64,000 bases of DNA from Dyella_A ginsengisoli. GTDB lineage: Bacteria; Pseudomonadota; Gammaproteobacteria; Xanthomonadales; Rhodanobacteraceae. Shown in pieces: positions 17,048-25,501 of this stretch (the stretch's first letter is position 1; each line of letters starts with the position of its first letter). The translations under genes were made by a program, and so were the position numbers. The notes under the pieces were generated by a model that saw only the letters and a list, made by a program, of their open reading frames with translations, ran no database searches and was not told the origin of the DNA. The stretch covers positions 434,001 to 498,000 of the forward strand of contig NZ_JADIKM010000001.1 of NCBI RefSeq assembly GCF_044904665.1, in the 5' to 3' direction.

Positions 17048-18307
17048 TTGGATTCCCTGCCCGACTGGGCCCGCACGCCCGTTATGCACAGCGCCATGGC
17101 CGCCGTCGCCTTGCTGTTGGTGGCGTGGCTGGTCGGCCTGCTGGCGCGGCTGATCCTGTTCCGCGTAGTGCGGGCGATGGCTGTGCGCACAGTGTGGAAG
17201 TGGGACGACGAGCTGTTCCGCGCGGGCGTGTTCCGCTGGATCGCGCGGCTGGTGCCCGCGGTCGTGGTGCAGTTCGGCGTGTCGCTGGTGCCGGACCTGC
17301 CGCCCGAGGTGACGCGCCTCGTGGGCAACCTGGCGCTGGGCCTGATGGTGCTGTTCCTGGTGATGGCGCTGAGCGCCGCGCTCACCGCCATGGAAACCAT
17401 GTACCGCGCCACGCCGGGCAGTGCGCAGCGGCCGATCAAGGGCGTGGTGCAGCTGGGCAAGCTGCTGCTGTTCATCGTCGGCGTGCTGGTGATCATCGGT
17501 ACCGTGACCGACAAGAAGATCGGCCTGCTGCTGTCGGGCTTGGGCGCGATGTCGGCGGTGCTGATCCTGGTGTTCAAGGACACCATCCTGGGTTTCGTTG
17601 CCGGCATCCAGCTCGCCTCCAACGACATGCTGCGCGTCGGCGACTGGATCACCATGCCTGGTGCGGGCGCCGACGGCGACGTCATCGACATCACGCTGTA
17701 CACGGTGAAGGTGCGCAACTTCGACCGCACCATCGTCACCATCCCCACCTGGAAGCTGATTTCCGAGAGCTACCAGAACTGGCGCGGCATGGCCGAGTCG
17801 GGCGGGCGGCGGATCAAGCGCGCGCTGCTGATCGACGCGGCCACCGTGCATTTCCTCGACGCCGAAGGACTGGAGCGGCTGGGCCGCTTCCGCCTGCTGC
17901 GCGACTACCTCGGCGCCAAGCACACCGAGCTGGCCGAGTGGAACCGCAGCCTGGGTGAGGCCGGCGAGCAGGCGGTGAACCGGCGCCGGCTGACCAACCT
18001 GGGCAGCTTCCGCGCCTACGTCACCGCTTACTTGAGCGAGCACCCGCGGATCCATCACCAGATGACCTGCATGGTGCGGCAGCTGGAAAGCCACGCGCAG
18101 GGCATCCCGCTGGAGCTGTACTGCTTCACCAACACCACCGACTGGGCTGCCTACGAAGGCATCCAGAGCGACATCTTCGATCACCTCTACGCGCTGCTGC
18201 CCGAGTTCGGGCTGGCGCTGTACCAGCCGCCGACGGGGAACGACCTGCGCGTGGGGCTGGGCGCGGCGCTGCGGGGCGGCGATCATCCGCTACCCGCCCT
18301 TGCCTGA
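17048..18307 (+). CDS. YbdG-type miniconductance mechanosensitive channel
   Basis: Inner-membrane MscS-superfamily channel, 419 residues, length and layout like E. coli YbdG (415). There are several N-terminal helices, then the pore/beta domain (SGLGAMSAVLILVFKDTILGF; RVGDWITMP; VRNFDRTIVTIPTWKLI). It would release solutes under membrane tension. The proposed start is TTG at 17048, preceded by GAGGAG; no ATG is well placed. It sits between folB and folK with short gaps, an unusual position for a channel, but no functional link is evident. Confidence 0.87.
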   Translation: MDSLPDWARTPVMHSAMAAVALLLVAWLVGLLARLILFRVVRAMAVRTVWKWDDELFRAGVFRWIARLVPAVVVQFGVSLVPDLPPEVTRLVGNLALGLMVLFLVMALSAALTAMETMYRATPGSAQRPIKGVVQLGKLLLFIVGVLVIIGTVTDKKIGLLLSGLGAMSAVLILVFKDTILGFVAGIQLASNDMLRVGDWITMPGAGADGDVIDITLYTVKVRNFDRTIVTIPTWKLISESYQNWRGMAESGGRRIKRALLIDAATVHFLDAEGLERLGRFRLLRDYLGAKHTELAEWNRSLGEAGEQAVNRRRLTNLGSFRAYVTAYLSEHPRIHHQMTCMVRQLESHAQGIPLELYCFTNTTDWAAYEGIQSDIFDHLYALLPEFGLALYQPPTGNDLRVGLGAALRGGDHPLPALA

Positions 18308-18316
18308 GACTGATCC

Positions 18317-18817
18317 ATGGCCCGTGTCTACCTGAGCCTCGGCTCCAACGTCGAGCCGCGGCGCCATCTGATCGCCGCACTGGACGAGCTGCGCGCGCGC
18401 TTCGGTGCGCTGGCGGTGTCGCCGGCGTACCGCACCCGGTCGGTGGGTTTCGACGGCGCGGACTTCGTGAACCTCGCGGTCGGCCTGGATACCGACCTGT
18501 CGCCGCAGGATCTCAACGACTGGCTGCACGCGCTGGAAGATCGCCACGGCCGCCGTCGCGACGTGCCGCGGTTTTCCGATCGCACGCTGGACCTGGACAT
18601 CGTGTTCTACGACCGCCTGGTCACCGAGGGCCCGGGCCACCTGCAGATTCCGCGCGACGAACTGAAGCACGCCTTCGTGCTGCGGCCGATCGCCGACATC
18701 GCGCCGCAGTTCGCCCATCCGGTCACCGGCCGCACCATGGCCGAGCTGTGGGCCGCGTTCCCGGCGGATACGGCGCCGATGACGGTCGAGTCCTGGCTGG
18801 AGCCAGTCCCCGGCTGA
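18317..18817 (+). CDS. folK: 6-hydroxymethyl-7,8-dihydropterin pyrophosphokinase
   Basis: 166-residue HPPK, which phosphorylates the FolB product using ATP. Seen: YLSLGSNVEPRRHL, SPAYRTRSVGF, the ALEDRHGRRRDVPRFSDRTLDLDI core with paired acidic metal ligands, and IPRDELKHAFVLRPIADI. It starts 9 bp after the channel gene, so co-transcription is likely. Confidence 0.96.
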   Translation: MARVYLSLGSNVEPRRHLIAALDELRARFGALAVSPAYRTRSVGFDGADFVNLAVGLDTDLSPQDLNDWLHALEDRHGRRRDVPRFSDRTLDLDIVFYDRLVTEGPGHLQIPRDELKHAFVLRPIADIAPQFAHPVTGRTMAELWAAFPADTAPMTVESWLEPVPG

Positions 18818-18876
18818 TCTTCCCCGCGCGGCCGCGCTGCGCCACCATGGCGGCTCCACAAGGGGAGGGGGAAACC

Positions 18877-19731
18877 ATGGGCAAGTTTGCGCGCAGCTGG
18901 GAACTGATGAAGGCCAGCGCCGGGGTGTTGCGGTCGGACAAGTCGCTGTTGGTATTTCCGCTGCTGTCGGGCATCTGCAGCCTGGTGGTGATGGCCAGCT
19001 TCCTGATCCCGGTGGCCAGCATGACGATCGAGGGTGAGCGGCTGGGCGTGCACTACCAGCACGGGCTGTCTACGGCGTCGTGGACGCTGCTGTTCTTCTT
19101 CTACCTCGTGCAGTACTTCGTGATCTTCTTTTTCAACACCGCGCTGGCCGGCGTGGCGCTCAAGCGCCTGCGCGGCGAGGCGGCTAGCGTGAGCGAGGGG
19201 CTGGCGCTGGCCGGTTCGCGCTTCGGCGCCATTCTCGGTTACGCGCTGATCGCCGCCACCGTGGGCTTGCTGCTGCGCATGGTGCAGGAGCGACTGGGAC
19301 TGATCGGCCGCTTCATCGTGGGCCTGATCGGGCTGGCGTGGACGGTGGCCACGTTCCTGGTGGTGCCGGTGCTGGCCGGCGAAGGTGTCGGCCCGGTGGA
19401 GGCGGTGCAGCGTTCGGTGGAACTGCTGCGCCGCACCTGGGGCGAAAACCTGATCGGCAACGCCGGGCTCAGCGTGGTGTTCGGGGTGATCGGCTTCGTG
19501 TTCGTGCTGGCGTCGGCCGTGCTGGTGGGCGGCGCGTTCGCGACGCACTCGATCACCGCGGTGGTGGCGGCGATCGGCATCGTGGTGCTGGGGTTCATCG
19601 CGCTGGCGCTGGTGCAGTCCTCGCTGCAGGGCATCTACGCCGCGGCGCTGTATCGCTATGCGGAGGAAGGCGAGGCCGGCACCGGTTTCCCGCCGGGCCT
19701 GCTGGAACAGGCGTTCCGCAGCAAGAGCTGA
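18877..19731 (+). CDS. DUF6159-like integral membrane protein
   Basis: 284-residue membrane protein with about six hydrophobic segments and the N-terminal MGKFARSWELMKASAGVLR pattern seen in DUF6159 proteins. A strong GGGGAGGGGG ribosome site supports ATG 18877. The C-terminus (YAAALYRYAEEGEAGTGFP) is also family-like. The function is unknown. It ends only 3 bp from the convergent pteridine reductase stop. Confidence 0.75.
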   Translation: MGKFARSWELMKASAGVLRSDKSLLVFPLLSGICSLVVMASFLIPVASMTIEGERLGVHYQHGLSTASWTLLFFFYLVQYFVIFFFNTALAGVALKRLRGEAASVSEGLALAGSRFGAILGYALIAATVGLLLRMVQERLGLIGRFIVGLIGLAWTVATFLVVPVLAGEGVGPVEAVQRSVELLRRTWGENLIGNAGLSVVFGVIGFVFVLASAVLVGGAFATHSITAVVAAIGIVVLGFIALALVQSSLQGIYAAALYRYAEEGEAGTGFPPGLLEQAFRSKS

Positions 19732-19734
19732 GCG

Positions 19735-20481
19735 TCACACCGACAGCGTGCGCCCGCCGTCGATGCGGATCACCTGGCCGGTCACGAAGGGGGCGTCGCG
19801 CAGCAGCCACAGCACGGCGCTGGCGACGTCCTCGGGGGTGCCGGCGCGCTTGAGCGGCGTGCGTTCGAGCATCGCCTGCTTGTCGTCGTAGGCCTTGCCC
19901 TCGCTGGGCCACATCACCGCACCGGGCGCCACCGCGTTGACCCGCACCTGCGGGCCCAGATCCAGCGCCAGCGCGCGGGTCATCGCCAGCAGTGCGGCCT
20001 TGGCCATGCAGTAGATCGGATGGTTGGCCAGCGGCCGCTCGGCGTAGATGTCCACCAGGTTCACGATGGCCCCCCCGGCCTGCCGCAGCGCGGGCGTGGC
20101 CGCCTGCGCGAGGAAGAACGGCGCCTGCGCGTTGGAGGCGAACAGCTCGTCCCATTGCGCGGGCGTGGCACTGCCCACCGGCGTGGGATAGAACGCCGAG
20201 GCGTTGTTGACCAGCGCATCGAGCCGGCCGTAGCGGGCGAGCACGTTGCCCACCAGTACCGGCAGCGCGTCGAGTTCGGCCAGCTCGCCGTGCACCAGGG
20301 TCGTGCTGTCCGCGCGCTGCTGCTCCAGCTCCTCGGCGAGGGCCTGGGCGGCGTCGGCCGAGTGGCGGTAATGCAGGGCGAGGTCGTAGCCCGCCCCGTG
20401 CAGGGTGCGGGCGATCACCGCACCCACGCGGCGGCCGGCTCCGGTGATCAGGACGACGGGGCGCGGATGCGACGGGCTCAT
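19735..20481 (-). CDS. Pteridine reductase (PTR1/FolM-like short-chain dehydrogenase)
   Basis: 248-residue SDR with the TGAGRRVG nucleotide motif carrying basic residues that favour NADPH, NNAS, and a YCMAK catalytic Tyr/Lys. The usual catalytic Ser is replaced by Asp (VNLVDIYAERPL), the Asp-Tyr-Lys pattern of PTR1-type pteridine reductases. It likely reduces dihydrobiopterin, dihydromonapterin or dihydrofolate. Its location beside folB and folK supports a pterin or folate role. Confidence 0.85.
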   Translation of the reverse strand: MSPSHPRPVVLITGAGRRVGAVIARTLHGAGYDLALHYRHSADAAQALAEELEQQRADSTTLVHGELAELDALPVLVGNVLARYGRLDALVNNASAFYPTPVGSATPAQWDELFASNAQAPFFLAQAATPALRQAGGAIVNLVDIYAERPLANHPIYCMAKAALLAMTRALALDLGPQVRVNAVAPGAVMWPSEGKAYDDKQAMLERTPLKRAGTPEDVASAVLWLLRDAPFVTGQVIRIDGGRTLSV

Positions 20482-20564
20482 GGGCGGTTCCGAAGGTGGG
20501 ACGACAGCGCAGCTTGCCGCAACATCGATGACAGGTCATCGGGGTGCGGCAGCGTGGGCGACCG

Positions 20565-21377
20565 TCAGGCGTTCGAAGGTGGCGTCTTGCGCTTGCGCGC
20601 GGCCTTGCGTTCGCCGGCCTCGTTGACCGCCTTCGCCACGCCGCGCACGGTCCTGGCCACCGCCTTGTCGATGGCCGCGCCGGCCGCCTTGCGCACGGTC
20701 CTGGCAGGTTTGTTTTCCACGGCAGGCGCGGTGGGCGTGGCCTCGGCTTCGTGCACCACCTCGCTGCTGAACAGTTCGATCGCGGTCGCCGCCACCTGCC
20801 CGGTGTCGTAGTACGCATACGCGCCCACGCCCAGCGCACCGACCACCGGCAGCCAGCGCGCCAGGCCCTTGCCCGCGGCGCGCTGGCCGATCTTCACACC
20901 GACCTGCTTGGCGATGCGCTCCACCACCGCGTACGACACGCGCCGGAACAGCAGCCGGTCGCCCATGCGCACCACCAGGTCGCGGAACGCCTGCGCCGCG
21001 GTGTGGCGGAACAGACACCACAGCATCTGCTCGCGCCCCAGCGTGGCTTGCCTGCCGTAGGCGGCGGCGATGTCGCTGACCATCTGCGCCTGGATGCGCC
21101 AGATCGCAATCAGCTCCGGCAGCACGGTGAGCCAGCCCAGCGGGCCCGGCGGCAGCGCCAGCGATCCGGCGGTAAGCGCCGCACGCTGCGCCGCGCGCTG
21201 GCCGAGCTGGCGCGCCTCGGCATGCGGGTCGACGCTGCTGCCCACCTTGCTCGGCGGGATCTGGCTGACGAAATCGAGAATTGCCTGGGTGACCCGGCTG
21301 TGATCCACCGGCGCGATCACCGCCGGAACCTGGGGGCTGCCGGTCGAGGTGGAGGACGTCTTGCGCGAGGAAGCCAT
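20565..21377 (-). CDS. EcsC family protein
   Basis: About 270 residues, resembling the EcsC family. Seen: a central hydrophobic Gly/Pro-rich segment (SLALPPGPLGWLTVLPEL), a conserved helix region with QMLWCLFRHTAAQAFRDLV, and GYAYYDTGQ-like small-residue motifs (VGAYAYYDTGQVA). The C-terminus is a Lys/Arg/Ala-rich tail. The function is unknown. ATG 21377 is chosen; another ATG nine codons upstream has no better ribosome site. Confidence 0.75.
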   Translation of the reverse strand: MASSRKTSSTSTGSPQVPAVIAPVDHSRVTQAILDFVSQIPPSKVGSSVDPHAEARQLGQRAAQRAALTAGSLALPPGPLGWLTVLPELIAIWRIQAQMVSDIAAAYGRQATLGREQMLWCLFRHTAAQAFRDLVVRMGDRLLFRRVSYAVVERIAKQVGVKIGQRAAGKGLARWLPVVGALGVGAYAYYDTGQVAATAIELFSSEVVHEAEATPTAPAVENKPARTVRKAAGAAIDKAVARTVRGVAKAVNEAGERKAARKRKTPPSNA

Positions 21378-21513
21378 GGGCTCGGACCGGTGCGGGGAGG
21401 GCATTCGAGTCTAGGTGCCGGGCGTGAAGGCCGCCTCAAGGACGTGGGGCTGGCCAGTGTCCCCGAGCGGTCGTGACTTCCGGCCTACGACGCCGGTCCG
21501 TCGTTGTTAGTAA

Positions 21514-21528
21514 TGTTATAACATAGCA
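21514..21528 (+). promoter_or_regulatory. Candidate Zur (zinc uptake repressor) operator
   Basis: TGTTATAACATAGCA agrees at 12 of 14 defined positions with the gammaproteobacterial Zur consensus TGTTATAnTATAACA, recalled from memory. It includes the perfect 12-bp palindrome ATGTTATAACAT (21513-21524). It lies 35 bp before the TonB-receptor start. It also contains a TATAAC -10-like hexamer, so it could partly be promoter sequence. Confidence 0.45.
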
Positions 21529-21562
21529 ATCACGACACCTCCCCCACGCACCGGATTACCCG

Positions 21563-23716
21563 ATGAAGCCAAACCTGCTCGCTGCCAGTCTCGCGCTGGC
21601 CTTCGTTGCCATGCCGACGCTTGCCGCCACCCAAGTGCCGGCCGACGGCGCGCCGCCGGCCGATACAGACGCCGCGCAGCACGCCAGGCCCGTCAAGAAT
21701 CTGGGCGCGGTCTCGGTTTCCGCGGCGCTCGACCAGGCGCGCAACGCGTTGTCGCCCGACACGGGTTCGAGCCAGTACGTAATCGACCAGAAGGCCATCG
21801 CGCAGCTGCCGCTGGGTGACGCCACGCCGGTGAACCAGGTGCTGCTGCAGGCGCCGGGCGTGGTGCAGGACTCCTACGGCGGCCTGCACGTGCGCGGCGA
21901 CCACGCCAACCTGCAGTACCGCATCAACGGCGTGATCATCCCCGAGTCGATCTCCGGCTTCGGCCAGACGCTGGACACCCGCACCATCAACACCATCAAG
22001 CTGCTCGACGGCGCGCTGCCGGCGCAGTACGGCCTGCGTACCGCGGCCGTGGTGGACATCACCACCCGCAACGGCCACCAGCTCGGCAACGGCGGCAGCG
22101 TGGGCATCACCGGCGGCTCGTTCGGCACGCTCAACCCCAATGCCTCGATCTGGGGCAGCACCGATCGCTGGAGCTGGTTCCTCACCGCCAATTATCTGGA
22201 GAGCGACGTCGGGGTGGAGAATCCGACCGCCAGCCGCAAGCCGATCCACGACCACACCAACCAGGTCAAGGCGTTCGGCGACATCTCCTACCTGATCGAC
22301 AACGACACGCGCCTGAGCTTCCTGTTCGGCGCCGCCAACAGCCGCTTCCAGATTCCCAACAATCCCGGCCAGCAGCCCAGCTTCGGATATCTGGACACGG
22401 CGGACTTCAACTCGGCCCTGCTCGATGAGCGCCAGCGTGAGACCACCCGCTTCGGCGTGCTCTCGCTGCAGGGCAAGGCGGCCGGTACCGACTACCAGGT
22501 GTCGCTCGGCCAGCGCTATTCCAGCCTCGAATTCACGCCGGACCTGATCGGCGACCTGATGTTCAACGGCGTCGCCTCGACCATCGATCGCAGCAACCGC
22601 GCCAGCACGCTGCAGGCCGATTTCGCCACCCCGCTGGGCGATCGCCACACCCTGCGCTACGGCGTCTACGGCAGCTTCGAACGCGCGCCCAGCAGCAACA
22701 ATGCGTATGTGTTCCCGGCGAACGCCGACGGCAGCCAGGCCAGCACCACGCCGATCCACATCCTCGACGGCAACCGGCTGACCGCCAAGACCTGGTCGGC
22801 CTACGTGCAGGACGAATGGAGCATCGGCGACAAGCTCACCGTGAACTATGGCCTGCGCGGCGATGAGTACAAGGCGTTCCGCACCGAGAGCCAGCTCAGC
22901 CCGCGCCTGGGCGCGGTCTACCAGGCCACCGACTCCACCGTGCTGCACGCCGGCTACTCGCGCTACTTCACGCCGCCAGCGACCGAGGCGATCACCACCT
23001 CCAATATCGCCAAGTTCGACGGCACCACCAACGCGCTGCCGGACAACGGCAACAACACGCCGCTGGCCGAACGCAGCGACTACTTCGACGTGGGCGTCTC
23101 GCAGAACGTGGGGCCGAACCTCACGCTGGGCGTGGACGCCTATTACCGCAAGGTGCAGCGCCTGCAGGACGAGGGCCAGTTCGGCGCCGCGCTGGTGTAT
23201 TCCACCTTCAACTACGCCCGCGGCCGCATCAAGGGCGTGGAGTTCACCGCCAATTACGCCAATGGTCCGCTCAGTGCCTACTTCAACCTCTCGGCCAGCC
23301 GGGCGATCGGCAACCGGGTGATCACCAGCCAGTACAACTTCGCGGCGGACGACCTGGCCTACGTGGCCAACCACTGGATCTTCCTCGACCACGACCAGGC
23401 GTACTCCTCGTCCGGCGGCGTCAGCTACGCGCTCGACGCGGGCACCCGCGTGGGCGCCGACTACCTGTTCGGCAGCGGCCTGCGCAAGGACGGCAGCGTG
23501 CCGAACGGCGCCTCGCTGCCGGCCTACTTCCAGCTCAACCTGAGCCTTTCGCACGACTTCCAGTTCGAGACCACCGGCACGCTGCACACGCAGCTGGCGC
23601 TGATCAACGCGCTCGACCGCACCTACCAGATCCGCGACGGCAGCGGCATCGGCGTGGGCGCACCGCAGTTCGGCCCGCGTCGCGGCGTGTACCTCACCGT
23701 GCAGAAGGATTTCTGA
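21563..23716 (+). CDS. TonB-dependent outer-membrane receptor
   Basis: 717-residue receptor with signal peptide (MKPNLLAASLALAFVAMPTLAA), a plug domain (about residues 50-175; NQVLLQAPGVVQDSYGG, VRGDHANLQYRINGV) and a 22-strand-type barrel ending in LTVQKDF with the terminal Phe typical of outer-membrane barrels. It imports a scarce nutrient using TonB energy. The Zur-like box upstream points to zinc, but no His-rich metal loop is obvious, so the ligand remains inferred. The long hairpin after the stop suggests a single-gene transcript. Confidence 0.88.
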   Translation: MKPNLLAASLALAFVAMPTLAATQVPADGAPPADTDAAQHARPVKNLGAVSVSAALDQARNALSPDTGSSQYVIDQKAIAQLPLGDATPVNQVLLQAPGVVQDSYGGLHVRGDHANLQYRINGVIIPESISGFGQTLDTRTINTIKLLDGALPAQYGLRTAAVVDITTRNGHQLGNGGSVGITGGSFGTLNPNASIWGSTDRWSWFLTANYLESDVGVENPTASRKPIHDHTNQVKAFGDISYLIDNDTRLSFLFGAANSRFQIPNNPGQQPSFGYLDTADFNSALLDERQRETTRFGVLSLQGKAAGTDYQVSLGQRYSSLEFTPDLIGDLMFNGVASTIDRSNRASTLQADFATPLGDRHTLRYGVYGSFERAPSSNNAYVFPANADGSQASTTPIHILDGNRLTAKTWSAYVQDEWSIGDKLTVNYGLRGDEYKAFRTESQLSPRLGAVYQATDSTVLHAGYSRYFTPPATEAITTSNIAKFDGTTNALPDNGNNTPLAERSDYFDVGVSQNVGPNLTLGVDAYYRKVQRLQDEGQFGAALVYSTFNYARGRIKGVEFTANYANGPLSAYFNLSASRAIGNRVITSQYNFAADDLAYVANHWIFLDHDQAYSSSGGVSYALDAGTRVGADYLFGSGLRKDGSVPNGASLPAYFQLNLSLSHDFQFETTGTLHTQLALINALDRTYQIRDGSGIGVGAPQFGPRRGVYLTVQKDF

Positions 23717-23723
23717 TCCCCCC

Positions 23724-23782
23724 GCTTGCCGCGTCACGACGATGGGCTCTCCCCTCCCTCGGTCGTCGTGACGCGGTCAAGC
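23724..23782. terminator. Long hairpin after the TonB receptor
   Basis: CGCGTCACGACGA (23730-23742) pairs perfectly with TCGTCGTGACGCG (23763-23775). The stem extends through GCTTG (23724-23728) and CAAGC (23778-23782) with a small bulge. There is no U-tract. It may be a terminator or mRNA-stabilising structure, or a repeat element. Confidence 0.5.
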
Positions 23783-23903
23783 ACCTATGCGGCATCCGTA
23801 CGCACGACCGCCCGCGTTACGTCGCCATCCGGTCAGCAACGGCGCACGGCGCTGCCCGCCCGAGCCGCTATCCTTGCGCGCGTTCTCCCCGAGCGACGCA
23901 CGC

Positions 23904-25097
23904 ATGCACAACCGACTTCCCGAACCGTCCGCCGACGAACGCGCGCACTCCGATCGCCTGCTCGCACAGCTGCGCGAGCACATCGCCGCGCACGGGCCGA
24001 TGCCGTTCGCGCAGTACATGGAGCGCTGCCTCTACGCGCCCGGGCTGGGCTACTACAGCGCCGGCGCGACCAAGTTCGGCGAGGCCGGCGATTTCATCAC
24101 CGCGCCCGAACTCGGCGAGCTGTTCGCGCGCTGCGTGGTGCACGCGGTGCGAGGAACACTCGCGCAGCTGGGCGAGGCGGCCGAGTTCCTCGAGCTTGGC
24201 GCGGGCAGTGGCGCCTTCGCCGAAGCCGCGCTGCGCGCCATGCACGAGGCCGATACCCTGCCGCGCCGCTACGCCATCCTCGAACCCAGCGCCGACCTGC
24301 GCGAGCGCCAGCGCAGCCGCCTGACCGCCACGCTCCCGCCCGACGTCGCCGCGCGCGTGCACTGGCTCGACCGGCCACCGACGGATCCATGGCGGGGCGT
24401 GCTGTTCGCCAACGAGGTGATCGATGCGCTGCCCGCCACCCGCTTCGCGATCCGCGCCGGCGAGGTGCGGGAAGAGTGCGTGGGCCTGGGCGAGAACGGT
24501 CGCCTGGTGCGCGAGGATCGCCCCGCCGACGCCGCGCTCGTCACTGCCGTGCGCCAGCTTGAAAGCGAGCTCGGTGCGCCGTTCGAGGACGGTTACCGCT
24601 CCGAGCTGCTGCCGCAGCTGGCGGCCTGGCTGCAGGCGATCGCCGGCACGCTGGAGGCCGGGCTGATGCTGTTCGTCGACTACGGCTACACCCGCCGCGA
24701 GTTCTATCTGCCCGAGCGTCGCGACGGCACGCTGATGGCGCACTACCGCCACCGCAGCCACGCCGATCCGCTGTACCTGCCCGGCCTCAACGACCTCACC
24801 GCTTCGGTGGATTTCAGCGCACTGGCCAAGGCCGGTGTGCGCGCCGGCTTTGCCCTCGCGAGCTACCTGCCGCAGTCCGCGTTCCTGCTCGGTGCCGGCC
24901 TGCCGCAGGCGTTCGAGGCGGCCTACGCGAACGCACCGGACGAGGCGGCGCGCTATCGCCTCGCCCAGCAGGTGAAGCGGCTCACCCTGCCCGAGCAGAT
25001 GGGCGAGCGCTTCCAGGCCATGCTGTTCGCCCGCGGGCTCGATCCGCTGCCGCTGCCCGCGGACCTCACCGACGGCGACCACGCCGCACGCCTGTGA
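23904..25097 (+). CDS. MidA/NDUFAF7-like SAM-dependent methyltransferase
   Basis: 397-residue class I methyltransferase of the MidA family (PF02636), whose mitochondrial member NDUFAF7 methylates an arginine of complex I subunit NDUFS2. Seen: GYYSAGATKFGEAGDFITAPE, the SAM motif LELGAGSGAFAE (about residue 96), FANEVIDALP, MLFVDYGYTRREFY and HRSHADPLYLPGLNDLTASVDF. ATG 23904 matches the family start. It overlaps the VanZ gene by four bases (GTGA). The bacterial substrate is not established. Confidence 0.88.
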   Translation: MHNRLPEPSADERAHSDRLLAQLREHIAAHGPMPFAQYMERCLYAPGLGYYSAGATKFGEAGDFITAPELGELFARCVVHAVRGTLAQLGEAAEFLELGAGSGAFAEAALRAMHEADTLPRRYAILEPSADLRERQRSRLTATLPPDVAARVHWLDRPPTDPWRGVLFANEVIDALPATRFAIRAGEVREECVGLGENGRLVREDRPADAALVTAVRQLESELGAPFEDGYRSELLPQLAAWLQAIAGTLEAGLMLFVDYGYTRREFYLPERRDGTLMAHYRHRSHADPLYLPGLNDLTASVDFSALAKAGVRAGFALASYLPQSAFLLGAGLPQAFEAAYANAPDEAARYRLAQQVKRLTLPEQMGERFQAMLFARGLDPLPLPADLTDGDHAARL

Positions 25098-25501
25098 TCG
25101 CCGCTCCCGACCGCCTGCAATTCCATTGCACCTGGGTGGCGCTGGGCGCGCTGGTGATGGCGTGGACGCTGTGGATGGCGTTGCGCCCGGACCCGGGCAT
25201 CACGCTTGCCGTGCCGGACGGCGACAAGCTGCTGCACGCGTTCGCCTTCACCTGCCTGATGGGCTGGTGGGGCAACGTCTACGCCGATCGCCGCAGCCGC
25301 ATCGGCGCGGCGCTGGTCTGCCTCGCCTTCGGAGTGTTCATCGAGTTCGCGCAGTGGCTCGATCCACCGCGCGATGCCGATCCGTTCGATGTGCTTGCCG
25401 ACGCGGTCGGCATCGCGCTGGCCGGGCTGCTGCTGCGCACGCCGCTCGCCCGCGTACTGGCGAGCGGCGAGGCGTGGTTAGGGCGTCGCCGCAGCAGCTG
25501 A
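25094..25501 (+). CDS. VanZ-like membrane protein
   Basis: 135-residue protein with four hydrophobic segments and the VanZ-like core DKLLHAFAFTCLMGWW followed by FGVFIEFAQWL...DPFDVLADAVGIALAG. The GTG start overlaps the MidA stop, implying translational coupling. VanZ proteins are named for low-level teicoplanin resistance, but the function in Gram-negatives is unknown. Its last 24 bp overlap the 3' end of the convergent sulfatase-fold gene. Confidence 0.85.
   Translation: MIAAPDRLQFHCTWVALGALVMAWTLWMALRPDPGITLAVPDGDKLLHAFAFTCLMGWWGNVYADRRSRIGAALVCLAFGVFIEFAQWLDPPRDADPFDVLADAVGIALAGLLLRTPLARVLASGEAWLGRRRSS

Noticed and set aside
21530..23737. 735-codon minus-strand frame opposite the TonB receptor
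   Set aside because: The composition is antisense-like (Val/Arg/Gly/His repeats) and it covers exactly the well-supported receptor gene.
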